Shown: positions 36,344 to 48,747 of the stretch, in pieces
Position numbering within the stretch: the stretch's first letter is position 1
How the letters are laid out: each line of letters starts with the position of its first letter
Origin: Manduca sexta
Lineage: Eukaryota > Arthropoda > Insecta > Lepidoptera > Sphingidae
NCBI RefSeq assembly: GCF_014839805.1
Contig: NC_051142.1
Location: forward strand, 20,182,589 to 20,246,588
Length of the DNA stretch: 64,000 nucleotides
Direction of reading: 5' to 3'
Made by a program: the position numbers and the translations under genes
Notes under the pieces: model-generated
The model's input: only the letters and a program-made list of their open reading frames with translations
Database searches by the model: none
Told to the model about the DNA's origin: nothing

Positions 36344-37002
36344 AAAACCAACTAAGCAACAGGGGCAATTTGATTATAACTTTTAATAATATTATAATAT
36401 AGTATCATATCTCTGTGTGAAATTTCTAAGGGCCGTTAATTTATCATACTGACAGTAAATAGCTTAAATTATGAACCCACATACATCGCGGAGCGGCCTG
36501 GGTCCATATACGTATAGAATATTTGGGTTTCGTTTAAAAATATTTATGTGCAAAATTTAAACAAAAATGTAAGGTATTTGTGTGTAACAAATGAATTTCT
36601 ACATCAACTTTCTTAATAATTTGAATTGGATTATGAGAATGTTTAACTTTAAAAAACATTTTATTTTAATATAACGCGCAAAACAGCCATTGTAATATTA
36701 AATAAAACTAAAATATCGTGTTCACGAAATAATAAAAAAGCTTTTAGTTGAGACAAGGATTTTGTGAATATTATTCTTTGTTATCTCAACTTTAACTGGC
36801 TATAAAGTCTAATCTATGTGCGCAAAAAAAAACTGAATTAATGCTTGCTATTGCATTTTGTTTAATAGATTGCCAGAGATCTCTTACAATGTATATTTTA
36901 GAGGCGACGGTGATAATCTAACATAAAGTGATCGTTATTTGTTTTGCATTTTGATAAAACAAATCATCGCAAACTATTCGCTATTTTTGTATACGAACAC
37001 AG

Positions 37003-37212
37003 CAAAGTGACCCCACTGCACCTGATAGTAAGTGGAGTGGGGTCCAATAGATGCCGACTGACGAGAGATGATTACCGCACGCCTGTCGACACAATTATGC
37101 CGGCCTTTTGTAATTAGATATACATGGGCTGATCCCGGAACGCAACACACTTAAGTGGGCCACTATGGCGGGTTTTAACACCTTGCGTACCATATTCGCT
37201 ATCAGAGCGATT
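37003..37212 (-). repeat. Dispersed repeat C copy, 500 bases before the Syt7 linker exon
   Basis: The reverse complement of repeat C, from CCCCACTGCACCTGATAGTA to GCGGGTTTTAACACCTTGCG. It lies directly upstream of the first Syt7 exon seen. Confidence 0.8.
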
Positions 37213-37717
37213 ATAAAATAAATCCTACCACTATCAAAACTTACTGTTACTATTTACAGTCCTAATGTACGACAATCAACTAAAGATTCATCGGAAAAGA
37301 AAAAACTAAAAGTGAAATGAAATGGCAACGGCTCATTACATAAGAATCGATATCCGTCGGAATGAGTTCTAGTTTCGAGGACACGAGAGAACTGGGATGC
37401 GGGATGTCTGCTCGTGGTTAAATAGATTTGCGTGAAATGCTCAGCAGAAACTGATTTATCCATTTGTCACCTGTTTTAAATGATCCTCTAGTTTTATTCT
37501 TTATCAAATCTTAGTATTTTCGTTGTCACAATATGTATAAAACGTAATGCTATTTGCAAAATGTAAAAAGAAATTACAAAAAGTGTGTGAGAACAAAATA
37601 TTCTAACCATATGTGTTATGTAGCGATGGAATCATATTAGCGATTTTTTTTAATAATACAAAAAAAGTAATTATCAAACTATAAATAATCATCAACACAA
37701 CTAATAAAAAAATTACC

Positions 37718-37888
37718 ATGCCATCTTCCAGAACAACATCAATAAGTTCACCGCAAGCGAAATCCCCGGCCGGCAGCAGCGCCGGTGCCGCCGCCAGCGC
37801 GTCCACTGCACCAGGCGAACGAACCCCAACCGCGCACAACAAGCAGCTGCAAAATGTCAAGGGACAAGACCACCCGCCGCATCCATCT
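37718..37888 (+). CDS. Syt7: Syt7 linker exon (first exon seen)
   Basis: This encodes 57 residues rich in Ser, Ala and Pro, with no domain. It fits the variable, alternatively spliced juxtamembrane linker of Syt7. The exon ends in phase 0 at a strong donor (GTAAGT, 37889) and the next exon begins in phase 0. Its 5' edge is uncertain. An ATG lies at 37718, but a possible acceptor (ATCTTCCAG, ending 37731) would make it an internal exon starting at 37732, with one base completing an upstream codon. The G+C-rich Ala/Ser stretch stands out from the AT-rich flanks, which supports real coding. The internal-exon reading suits a membrane-anchored protein; the ATG reading would give a soluble short isoform. 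Confidence 0.72.
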
Positions 37889-40638
37889 GTAAGTCAATAT
37901 CCTTAATGGGATAGGTAAATGATAAAAGGGATAATCTGTTATAATCTGTTAACTGTTACAATAGTGTAGTTAATATGTTAATCTGGGGTATTGTGTTAAG
38001 TATTTAACATTATAAATGGGGTAATCCGTAAAATAGCCATTTGAACGATACTAGAAAGGTTACGCGAGGTAATATAAATATAGAACCTTAATGTCAATTT
38101 ATAATAAAATGGGAAAATCTATTGTTATAACCCTTGGAAGGGTGTTTGAGTGCTTAATATTTGTATAAAAGATATAACACGGGTAAAATATACTATTCCC
38201 ATTTTGAATATAGCAATGATGTCTAGTTGTCTTTCTGCATATATTATAAATTTAAATTTTACAAAACATTCTGCGTTTGGTTGAATCGCAAATTCAGCCA
38301 TAATTTTGATGAAAAATGTTACATTTTGGAAGAAAATTCGAGATAGTTTCAATATAATGCTCAAAATAATGCTAGAGCTTCTTTAAAATTTTTATAGTAA
38401 GAATTTTTTGCAATGTGATTTTCTACGTAACGCTCTAAACTTAATACATTATGAATATGTTATAATAAAGTTTATTTAAAAAGCTACTTTATTCTTAACG
38501 ATATAAGATACATGAAATATATTACAGTATTAAAGGAAACTGCACATCAAGATTGCATTTTTAAAACATGCATTATTTGTTGAAAGTTATATGAAAATGA
38601 ATTACATATTTCAAATTCATATTATAATAAACAATGGTAATTGGGGTAACTGGAAAACTAAGAAAGGTAGAAACATCAGTAGTTAAATTGTGTGTCGTAG
38701 ATCGTTGTTGGTTGTTAGACAAAGGGAACAAAAAGGGGTATTAGCATAAATTGGGGTAGATGTGTTAAGGTAATCTGTGTGTTTGTAGATCAGTGTTCAT
38801 TGGCTGTTTGGAAGAAATGTTGGATTTAGTTGGATTTGTTTGTTTGATGTGCTATTTACATGGTTAATAAAGGGTTGACAGTGCGAATAAATTATAAACT
38901 TTAAAGGGACCGAACCTTCATCAAATTACACTTTTTTACGTGAAGGCGTAGTTGTATGAATCACACAATGTTTTTGTTTCCCATGGAATTCAATGGGGTA
39001 AAACATAACTGATACCCAAAATTCCTGTTTATTTAATTAAAATAGACTATTTTGAATTTATAGTTTATTTGTTCGCACTGTCAATACACATTCACATCAC
39101 AATTTTTTCAGGTATCTACAAGTGTTAAGTATTTAGTAAATGTTTGTTTTCACTTTTCAAAAGGATAGTCCGGACAATACGTTTAATTAATACAAAAACA
39201 TTTTTAAATGTTTGCTTTTCATTAGTTTTGACTCTAACATTAGAGACTATTTTACAAATTGTGATCTAACTTTTTCAAAATATCAAGGTTTGAGATAAAC
39301 ACTTATATGCAATTAAGATAGGTTTTACATTGCTGCACAATGCGCTTTAAAATAAAATAAAATAAACAAACAAATAAAATACATAACCAATATCCACAAT
39401 CGTAAATACAAAGTGGAAAAATTCAAATACACCAATAAAAACAGAATTGGAGATGGGCAAAGTTTGATTTATGGGTATATAAAACCAATAATTGTATGAA
39501 AATATAAGATAAATAGCGGAAATTTTTAATACGATAAAGATACAAGAATAATATAAATGACATTATCAGTCTACTGTAGCTCGACGAATACTAATCCTAC
39601 ATGACAATATGGACGTAAATTGGAATTATAACACATTTAAAAATGTTAAACTTATTTCGATTACGTGGCATCATATATTCTAATGGTTGCCCAGTTGTCG
39701 AAATGATTGTTAAATTTATTATATTTGTAACACATATTATACATATTTTTCTGCATTCCTTCTCTATATGCAATTATATTATGCCAAATCTCACACTCCT
39801 CCGTGATTCCAATGTGTTTTAAAAAGGGTTATTTAGTCTTCCTTTCAAGTATTAATATAGATATAAATAAACATCAATTATAAATTCATTCGGTTTCGGA
39901 ATACTGAATCAAAGACTCGTGAAAATGGTTGTTTGTTGACCTAGCATTTGAATCCAAAGATGTTTTGTAGGCTTGGTACGCTACCAAACAAATAAGGTAG
40001 GTAGGTATCACTAAAAGTATCGAGCATTGAATACAATTTTAATCGACGTACTCACAACTATCAATGTAAAATTATTGTAGGTAGAAATTATAGAACAGAT
40101 TCGGACAATTCAATTTACAAGCTATTAAAACTTGGGTTATTTCGTAATAGATTTAAAGATGGTAATCGGCCTGTCATTGTATTATAATATTCCATTTTAT
40201 TTGTTTACCTTTGCAAACAACGTAATTTTATAGACATGAAATAAAAATTTATTAGGGTTACTAAACAATTGTGTGTATTGGGGTATTACACAAAATTTAA
40301 AAAAAAAATTTTTTTTTTGATTCAGTTAAAAAATAATTAAATTCATTATTATTTTAATTCGAATAACATACTTTTTGTGGGTGATGAGGTTGAAAAAGAA
40401 ACAACGAATTGTCAAATCATTCTACATAGGCACTCGATATTTCATCTGGTATTATGGAATATGTGTTTTAGAGGGAGACCTCTAACCATAATTGAGAGGT
40501 ACTTATTTCAAAAGAAAAAAAATTAGGTCCCCGTATACGAAAGAGCTTCGTCAATATCTACCGAGAACGAAAGTATAAATATATTATTGATTGAAAGACG
40601 TTGAATAAACCGAATGAAAGGACAATAATGACGTAAAT

Positions 40639-40920
40639 TAATAATAATACCAGTGCTTTATTATCCCCACTGCTGGGCACGGGCCTCCTCTACTATTGGG
40701 AGAGTAGGCTTTAGCTAACCACGCTGGCCTAGTGTGGGCGTCTTCACATACCCTTAAATACTTATAGAGGATTCTCGGGTATGTAGGTTATCTCACGATG
40801 TTTTCCTTCATTAAAGCGTATTGATAATACACAAACAAAAATAATAATTGTCGATAACTCACAAACTTTATCAAGTTTCGAACCAACATCACATCGTCAC
40901 TAAACAGCCTACCCTGAGGC
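40639..40920 (-). repeat. SINE family 2 copy in Syt7 intron
   Basis: TAATAATACCAGTGCTTTAT, then CCACTGCTGGGCACGGGCCT and TCTCACGATGTTTTCCTTCA. A worn B box (GTTTCGAACC, near 40878) is present. Inserted in the 14.9-kb intron, antisense to Syt7. Confidence 0.78.
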
Positions 40921-41269
40921 CATTGTTACTCAGATATGGGAGTAATGAAGGAACCAAATTTTAATAACGGTGAGTTTCGGGTAAAGTTTGCAATTTTACG
41001 AGATTACATAGATTAAAGTGTCAGACGAAAAGGATGGTTTATTTCGCTATATTAAACTTTATTTGTGCTTTCTAAGCAGGTTTTTAACTTGATTTCGTGA
41101 AAATATAAATGGTTCAAAATTCAAGTCTCAGGATAGGTATAGATCTTTCTAGATTTAATAAAGTAGGGTTGCCTTCGTTAATATTTTAATTAAATTTTTC
41201 AATTTTATCATTTTAAAGAATTACTGGCCTCTGTGAATTAATTGTGAAGCCATTTTTTACGTGTTTGTG

Positions 41270-41390
41270 TTCAGTTTGAAGGACATTGTAGCTGGGGTAA
41301 GATTTACTGGACATAATTAAACGTGACGTTTAATACCGTAGTATTTACTTGTCATCGTAGAACTTGACATCCAATACCTCAAGGTGGCGA
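41270..41390 (+). repeat. Dispersed repeat D fragment in Syt7 intron
   Basis: TTCAGTTTGAAGGACATTGT and TTACTGGACATAATTAAACG match the centre of repeat D. Confidence 0.55.
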
Positions 41391-42693
41391 AGAGTAAAAA
41401 GTGTCACGGTGTATTTAAATTCTGGAAGGTTACAAATTATAAGCAATACTAACCATTAATCTATTTAATGCTTATTTATTATAGAAAGAAACAACCATTT
41501 ATTTTAAACTAATTATAATTTTACTACATTTTACATACAACTTAACTCTTACCATATCAATTACTGCCTACCCTCCAAAACTTTACGACTCGACAGCCTG
41601 CGTCCAAATTGCTAAAACAAAGTTCCCACACAGATAATTACGTAAGGTTTTTTCAGCGAAAACTTTCAGCACTTTCACGTAATTCTCCGGCCGGTTTTCA
41701 TCTGGGAAGATTTCGTTTCGTTCCTCTTGCGTTAAAATCTGAGTGACGCTTTTAGATGAGTAGATTTAATCAATGATTTGAGATTCGATTCAGACAGGTA
41801 TTTAGAGATATACCATTCTTGATTAGCTTGTAGATTTTTGCATGTTAAAGTCGATTAACGAGGTAAAAGAATTCTACAGTATTGAAGCATTAAAGAAAGA
41901 ATTTACAGAATCGAATAGTTTCGGAGATTTTGCTGTAAATCTAACCAAACTTACAAATTAACTTTCCGTTACAACATTTAGCACTTAATTAGTATGCTTG
42001 TATAATAAATAGATGTATTGAAATCAATTGTTAAGATTAAATCTATATAACATCGCATCAACTGTTATGGTGTTATAATATATGTATAAATAAATAAATA
42101 CCTAAATATTTACACGCTTTACTTTCAGAGACAAAAATAAATAAAAATATCTTGAATTTTGCAAAAACATTAACAAAATAATTATATGAAACGTTTATTG
42201 TAGACGTTAAAACAATAATGTATGAAATATATCCAGTAAAAAATAAAGCTTGTGTTATTTTTAATTGGATAAAAAAACATTGAAATAAAAACTGCAAGGT
42301 ACGAGCGTTCATTAAAATGGATTCTTTTTCGAACTGCCAACGGCGTTCACCTTTACAGCCGAATCACGTACAAAACTCTATAAATTATTCATCGCTGTTG
42401 CCAACTACCCATGCACCTGACAACAATTAACGTTAAATGTAACTCTGCGGGATTTTGTGGGTACATGTGTAATTTTATTTAGCTTTTCAAGTTTAGGGTT
42501 GTGCAAAACTGACCCTTAAAATTACTTTATTAAGCTATCTCTATATCTTTACTTAGACTATGCTAAAATATCGAAACACGATTGATTATGAATACTGGGA
42601 GATTGGGTCGATTTCCAGTTGGGGAATATTATCTGTGCTCTATATGCTAGGAATAGCGAGATTGATCTGAGAGTTGACATCTGATCGGCGCGG

Positions 42694-42955
42694 CACGGGC
42701 CTCCTCTAGTACTGAGAGGGATTAGGCCTTAGTCTACCAAGATGTCCTAGTGCGGATTTGTAGACCTCAAACACCCTCAAAATTTCTCTTAGGTATGTAG
42801 GTTTCGTCGTGATGTTTTTCTTCACCGTTAAAGCAAGCGATAATTCACAAAGAATACACACATAATTTTAGAAAAGTCACAAGTGTATATCCTTAATATT
42901 TGAACCTGCGGACATTCGGCTCAGCAGTCTGTTCCACACCCAACTAAACGAACAA
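42694..42955 (-). repeat. SINE family 2 copy in Syt7 intron
   Basis: GCACGGGCCTCCTCTAGTAC through GCGGACATTCGGCTCAGCAG and the head end. The ATT tail is missing; it is about as diverged as the copy at 4491. Confidence 0.78.
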
Positions 42956-43699
42956 GAAGTATTTATATTGCTTATTAATAACATTATCCTTCGTAAGACT
43001 GAATTGTACATGCCAGGCTGCAGAAATAGACAGTCGAATAAATCCAGACAGCTCTCGCTCCACTTGCTTCGCGTTTTGTGCAGTTATAATATAATTTCCC
43101 GTCACTCGACTGGACAGGCGGACTTAAGTCTGTACATTACCATTTCTTTCAACGGCACTAATGCGAAATGAATTCCGCATTCGCAGTGACGTCTTTTGTT
43201 ACAAAACTTTTTCAATATTCATAGAGAAAGCAGCTCTACAATTTATTTTAATTGAAACGCGGTATTTTGCTATATTTTATTGCATTTCGCATTCTGGATT
43301 CATTATTCGCTCTGGTTGCTTTTGAGATGTAGCAAATACTGACTTAGTTTGCATCAATTTTAAGATTTCGTGTGCAGTTGTTTTCCAAGAACAACTACTG
43401 GTTTGCCTACATAAATTATTATGAAGTGTATCATCCTTAGTCTCTTGGCCGCATGTCCGATGTATAGATCGTAAAATTGTAGATTTTATGCCCATGTTGT
43501 GCTTTGTATCGGTGATTTTACCAACGTTCGGTTCGTACCGAAAGGCAATCTCTTATTAATAATTAAAAAAAACGAAGTAAAATCCTTTATGCAACAGGCT
43601 TGAAGTGTGTATCGTCGACACAAAAATTTAAATTCGATAAGAATACGTAGACACGAATTATTATAGACATTTCTGACTACATTTTATTAGAAAGATATA

Positions 43700-43860
43700 T
43701 TTTTTATTGCCCCTAAAGGCAGACGAGTTTATGGTCCACCGATGGTAAGTGGTCACTGTTGCCACGTCAGAAATGTTATGAGCCAAGCCGCTACCTTCCT
43801 TAGACCTACAAGAGTCGAACAAAATGATGCCAAGACTCTCGCCGGCTGTCGTACTTCAAC
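43700..43860 (+). repeat. Unnamed repeat fragment in Syt7 intron
   Basis: TTTATGGTCCACCGATGGTA then AGTGGTCACTGTTGCCACG resembles 14835-14895 (GATCGTCTGAGAGTAAGTGG and CCATCGCCTTCCATGAC). Both look like worn copies of one repeat; the class is unknown. Confidence 0.4.
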
Positions 43861-44073
43861 CATAAAAACCTTATTTATATAAGCACGTTTTCCAATCTCG
43901 TTTTTATTAATGTGTTTTGCTTGATAATAAATCTCTTCTTGTTAAATCTAAGCCAATGAAATAACACGGCTTTATGAATAATGTATGGTGTCATACGAAT
44001 CGTATAAAAGAAAAGGTGCAATTTGAATGGAAGGAAATGGTTCGTTTTCTTTTCGATTATTTTTCCCCGAAAA

Positions 44074-44181
44074 ATGAGGAAAATGATAAACACGTTAGGG
44101 GTATTGGCCGGCATAGTTATTGCGGTTATAATTGTTTTGGTCATTTCTTCGCCTATTGTTATAGTTGATTCATTATATTAA
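44074..44181 (+). other. Hydrophobic 35-codon open frame in Syt7 intron
   Basis: ATG to TAA encodes MRKMINTLGVLAGIVIAV, then IIVLVISSPIVIVDSLY, about 25 uninterrupted hydrophobic residues after a basic start. It would make a single membrane span. It has no splice signals fitting Syt7 and lies downstream of the linker exon, so it is not the missing anchor. Chance in AT-rich DNA is likely. Confidence 0.12.
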
Positions 44182-44577
44182 TTGAACACATGTATACATA
44201 ATATAGTTTGAACTCTACTGCCTCGAAAAAAGGATTATGTCCGTTCCTATCCCTGTAGCTTAGGATGATATAAAGATAATATTAGGATAATATTATAGAA
44301 ACCCTCCGGAACATTGTGTTTTTGATAAGTCTGATTAAGACAAAAGTCTCAAGAGATATTTAAGTACTTGTACAACGAAAGTATCTGTGTATATATGAAA
44401 GTAAGAAGTATCGATTATAATATAAACAGAGTAATGATAAAAAATCAATGTCGTAGTTATAGATATAAATGGTAAATACAATATTTTTACGCTGAATAAA
44501 TACAAAGCAAAACATATACCAAAAGCATTACCTTCCAATTAACATTCATAAGTTGTAAACAAACATAAAACTCATGA

Positions 44578-44812
44578 AAATTTATTGTTGACCTGACAGA
44601 CGTTGTCCCGTCTTAACTATGAATTTGCAGCGCGTATTCTGTCAATTCTGTCAAATATTTTCATTAAGTTTTCTTAAATTTTCTTTCATAAGATCCTTCT
44701 CCTGACAATAACAAACACAACAAAAAATAATAGTAAATTCGGTCCAGCCGTTCACGCGTGATGACGTGACCAAGGGAAATAGGGATTCATTTTTATATAT
44801 ATAGATAGAAGA
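44578..44812 (+). repeat. LINE or SINE tail, family with ATATATAGAT end, in Syt7 intron
   Basis: GACGTTGTCCCGTCTTAACT, CCTTCTCCTGACAATAAC, GGTCCAGCCGTTCACGCGTG and the end TTTTATATATATAGATAG. A reversed copy lies at 15635-15905. The class is not certain; the end resembles RTE-type 3' ends. Confidence 0.6.
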
Positions 44813-44964
44813 TTGATAAAGGTGGACGTCGCTTGGAACTTCACTACGCCATCCTATTTGGATGTAAAGCCTCAGAATACTTAGTTGTGCAATATCAAAT
44901 AGCTAAAATAGTATTTAAATAGAAACACTATTGTTCGAATGCGGACAAACAATACATAATGCTG

Positions 44965-45225
44965 TAATGTCTATTTCTGCCGCCAAGCAGCAGTGTGTAG
45001 TCACTGTTGGGTTCCGGTTTGAAGGATATTGTATCAAGTGTAACTACTGGACATAATAAGACTTAACATCTCATGTCTCAGGATGGCGAGCGCAGTTGAT
45101 TACCAAACAATACTTTGTAATTCAAGGTGTTGGATGGTGTTTTTACTATTTATGGGCGGTCATATCGCTTACCATCAGGCGAATAGCAAGCTTGTCTCGT
45201 TATTCAAAGTAATAAAAAAATACAC
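44965..45225 (+). repeat. Dispersed repeat D, best copy
   Basis: This unnamed repeat is recognised by GCCGCCAAGCAGCAGTGTGT, CCGGTTTGAAGGATATTGTA, ACTACTGGACATAATAAGAC and ATGGGCGGTCATATCGCTTA, and ends in CCATCAGGCGAATAGC. Copies lie at 13835-14135, 33650-33835, 41270-41390 and, reversed, at 11050-11225 and 53680-53800. It has no coding capacity. Confidence 0.8.
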
Positions 45226-45568
45226 ACACTCGCTTGAATAAGTATTAAGTATATCAAATTTAACGACAAATTACATTAAATTTGAATATGATGGTAACAA
45301 TAAACTTAGGGACAGTTTACTACAAATTGCGTCTAATAGGAATCAAAACCAAAACATTTAAAGCCAAGGTTCCCACAATTAAACTAAAGGATCCCATTCC
45401 ATGTAACTCAAATGATTTGCATGATAACGAGAACCTTCGTGGATCTTCAAAATATGGTTATAGGGAGCGGAGTGAGAAACAGTGGCGAAGGGAAATGTTC
45501 CAAAAGGGAAGACAACGCTAAATATACTTACATTTTTATTAGAGCAGCGGTAGTCTCGAAATATTTAC

Positions 45569-45775
45569 AGCCGTTTTCAATAAACAATTCCAATCTCAAT
45601 TTTCAATCCTATTTCGATAATGAACCAATCAAAATAACTCATTTGTGAGCATGTCAGAAAAGCTTTGTTCTGATTGGTCTATTTTTTAAACACATCGAAT
45701 AAAACCGCCATTTTCAATAAACGATCCCAATAGCTTTTTCGATCTATCTCAAAAATAGATCAATGATAGCAAAGA
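45569..45775 (+). repeat. Family F copy plus an adjoining partial copy in inverse orientation
   Basis: CCGTTTTCAATAAACAATTC to about 45700 follows family F. CCATTTTCAATAAACGATCC then AGCTTTTTCGATCTATCTC (45709-45750) is a second partial copy in the other orientation, fused to it inside the 14.9-kb Syt7 intron. Confidence 0.6.
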
Positions 45776-45996
45776 TTTGAGAAGACCTACGCCTAGGACA
45801 AGTATTTCAAAGCCTGACGGTGCAGCAAAAAAAAAATATTTGGCAGACCTATGGGTTCCAGCCGTGATGGTTTTAACCATCAAGCTGTGGCTTTGCAAGC
45901 CAGCATGCGTGGTTTTACCGAGGGGATCAAATTGAACAATAATTAAGTTTTTAAGTAATAGTAATTCTATATGAAACTTTTATTACTTAAACGGAT

Positions 45997-46399
45997 AATG
46001 ATTTCTTATGTTTACGTGAATGTTAGACATTGAAATTAAACTAATTTTCGGATTCTATCGCGGTGATAGTATTTTATTTTCTCCCGACGTTTCGAAGACT
46101 TTGCAGCCTTCATGATCACGGGGGGGGCTGAGATGTTGTTCATCCGTAAAGGCAAAGTTACAATATCTACCTACATTTTACAATTATACAACTTTTTTAA
46201 ATTTTTAAATTTTAGCTGTTGGTTGTCCGATCTACGCAGAATGAGCTCACAGTGTCTTGAAGTCTGGCAGCCGGTCTTTTGGGTTCCGATTTAATTAAAT
46301 GTAGAACTGGATCCCAGGCTTGTGCAAGCTTCCAACCATCTTCCCTATTGAAATTAGGATGTTTACCGCGATAGAATCCGAAAATTAGTTTAATTTCAA
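45997..46399 (+). mobile_element. Fold-back element, family E, with 36-bp perfect inverted repeat
   Basis: The segment 46029-46064 (ATTGAAATTAAACTAATTTT, then CGGATTCTATCGCGGT) is repeated in perfect inversion at 46365-46400. A 13-bp direct repeat TACTTAAACGGAT bounds the whole unit (45984-45996 and 46400-46412), which looks like a target duplication. The interior holds the family hallmark CTCCCGACGTTTCGAAGACT and a G run. There is no coding frame. Relatives lie at 15010-15360, 20247-20440, 27600-27690 and 28850-29025. Confidence 0.78.
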
Positions 46400-46659
46400 T
46401 ACTTAAACGGATTTTAAAAGGTGAATTCACTTTAAACAATAAAGCAAAATAGTTTAGTTACATTTCCCTAATCCTTGTTCGCTCACTCCGCTCCATTCAA
46501 ACAAAAGCTAGTATTAAAACCGAATACTCGAAATTATATTCGACGGTTCCGTAGCGAAGATGGTAGTAAATCGTCGGCGGTGGCAGATGCTGATGAGTTA
46601 TTCATACAGTACAGATATACCTACATACGTCCAGTCTAGGGGATGAGAGAGAGCGGTTT

Positions 46660-46830
46660 AAATTATTGCGAACAATTTGACAAATTGGCTGTCGTAGACC
46701 AAGGGAGGGTCGCCGGAGTCCGATGGATGAGAGCGGCCCAGAACCGGTCCCTATGGCGCTCAATGGGGGAGGCCTATGTCCAGCAGTGGACGATTCCCGG
46801 CTGAAATGATGAGACCAAGTTATTGGTATT
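46660..46830 (+). repeat. LINE 3' end fragment (reverse transcriptase C-terminus)
   Basis: The + strand translates in part as RVAGVRWMRAAQNRSLWRSM and GEAYVQQWT before a stop. That is the usual C-terminal wording of a lepidopteran LINE, followed by CGGCTGAAATGATGA. No more of the pol frame is present. Confidence 0.75.
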
Positions 46831-47144
46831 AGCCGTCTGCTATATGACATTTAGACGATGAAAATAAAAAAATGAGCTCGCCTAAGTTATGTGAGAAACT
46901 TCTGGCATCTCCTCGTGTATCTAGAGTCATCAATTTATACTGTCAGCCCGTGCAAACTGTGCCAACATAATCTTTGGTCTAAAAGTAAAATTACTAGACC
47001 ATATAATAATAAAATCCAGTTCCAACGCCGAAAGTTATTAATTTCCACCGTTTACACATCACTTTAGTGCTTATATGGAGCTTACAATCAAACAAGAAAC
47101 TCGTTTAGTGATTCCGTAATGTATAACAATTATACATCTATCGT

Positions 47145-47245
47145 CATATTTATACGTTAAGTCCATTGCTGGACATAGGCCTCCGCCAAAGATTTCCAGC
47201 CGGATCTGTCGAAAGCGGCCCACATCCAGCGTGTTCCGACTTTTA
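47145..47245 (-). repeat. LINE 3' end fragment, reversed
   Basis: GTCCATTGCTGGACATAGGC, CTCCGCCAAAGATTTCCAGC and CCACATCCAGCGTGTTCC give, on the minus strand, the degraded C-terminus of a LINE of a type related to that at 57175. Confidence 0.65.
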
Positions 47246-47744
47246 TCAAGTCGTCTGATTACATACACGTTAAATACGCAATAATTAGCAAGGGTATTGA
47301 CCCTTCGTATTGACCAATGAAAGCACTTTAAAGATATAGGGTTTAAAAAAATCTCGACCCGCAATCAGCTTATAACTCAACCCACAGTAAACAGACGGGC
47401 CACACCGCTGTGTAATTACTTGCAGTATTTATTAACCGCGTTATAACGTGGGGCCGGACCAACCCATGTTAAATAAATTCGTTGTCTTAACTAGTTTGGG
47501 TTTTAACGTTAAATAATCTGCGAACCAAAAAAAAAGGAAAAATATACTGTAAAAACTACATAGTCGTCAAAAAATCTTTTCTAGAATCCGTCAATTGCAT
47601 AATATGGTGACCAGTAAAATAGAAAACCTCACCACGCTATAGCAAAATGGAATGAATTCTTTATACTAAAAAGTTAATTTTAAAACAGGTTTCTTTCTTT
47701 CTTGGTCAGGCTATAAATGCAATAGAAATATATTATTTGATAAT

Positions 47745-47947
47745 TATTGCTTTCTTTAACGGTTACGGAAATTATGAGATACACATATATACGTCCGAAT
47801 TATTCATAAGAACTTCGAAGGTATCTAAAGACTGCCAACCCGCACTAGGCTAGCATGATAAGCTAAAGACTAAACTGTCTCAGTAGTAAAGACACATGCC
47901 TAGCATTCAATTAGCCGGTATAAATACAGGACTAATACTATTAAAAT
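47745..47947 (+). repeat. SINE family 2, headless copy in Syt7 intron
   Basis: It matches family 2 from TTGCTTTCTTTAACGGTTAC to the tail (ACAGGACTAATACTATTA) but lacks the tRNA-like head, so it is truncated or an older broken copy. Confidence 0.65.
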
Positions 47948-48564
47948 AGAGTTGAATTGTTTGAGCCCCTTCTGATGCAACAAAGAAACAGCGTCTGCGC
48001 GACGCACTATTTTTAACCGACTTCGAAAAGAGATTACTTCACCAAATTAAGTGTCCTGAATGCAATAGTCTATTTGGTTAATGATTTTTATTACGTTATC
48101 TATTCTGTATATTACAAAGTAATACAATCAAAAAGTTTGTTTCAATAAAATTTAATTCTAAAAAAGATATTTTTGCGTTCAATAACCTAAAGTACGAACG
48201 CAATAAATTTAACGTCTCTGCAAATGTGTTTTACGAAAAACATTTTATTGGAAAAGAGAGTAAAGTTATACGCAGTGTAACGGCTTCATGACCTATATAA
48301 GTTTTACTGTTGTTTTTCGTCTGAACGTAGTTAGAAATAGTTTGGAAAATGAAGAAAAATAAAATTCAAGAGTATACGTATGGACTAATAAAAATAAGCT
48401 TTAATAAATAAGTAAGTATATTTTTATATAGATACTGTGTAGTCTATGGTTATGAGAGGTTGTAAAATAAGATAAAGAAAAAGAGAGCAAGAGAACCGAA
48501 AAACTAACATAGTTGGAAGAAAACAAGACTTATAATAAGTTAAGACAATCTGTGGTTAAAGATT

Positions 48565-48747
48565 TATTCCGACTATATGGGGGCGAGTCCGTCTTTTTGC
48601 AATTACGGGCGATCTAATGAGAGGATAGCTCTGATTGCCGTATAGGTAAATAGGAGATATTTTCACTTTTACCTATACGGCTATCAAAGCTGTCTTTCGA
48701 TTAGAAACCTGTAATTATAAAAAGACGAATATACCGTAGACGGCATA
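48565..48747. mobile_element. TA-flanked hairpin MITE, family G (183 bp), in Syt7 intron
   Basis: Same family as 51459-51646: left end TATTCCGACTATATGGGGGC with CCGTCTTTTTGCAATTACGG; right end, inverted, TATGCCGTCTACGGTATATT. The centre has a second palindrome around GTATAGGTAAATA and TTTACCTATACGG. Confidence 0.8.

Larger units (their letters stand above)
32891..37002. other. AT-rich stretch before the Syt7 linker exon
   Basis: Repeat D (33650), a SINE scrap (36018) and family F (36181) are the only recognised items. No coding exon with the features of a synaptotagmin membrane anchor was found. Confidence 0.5.
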
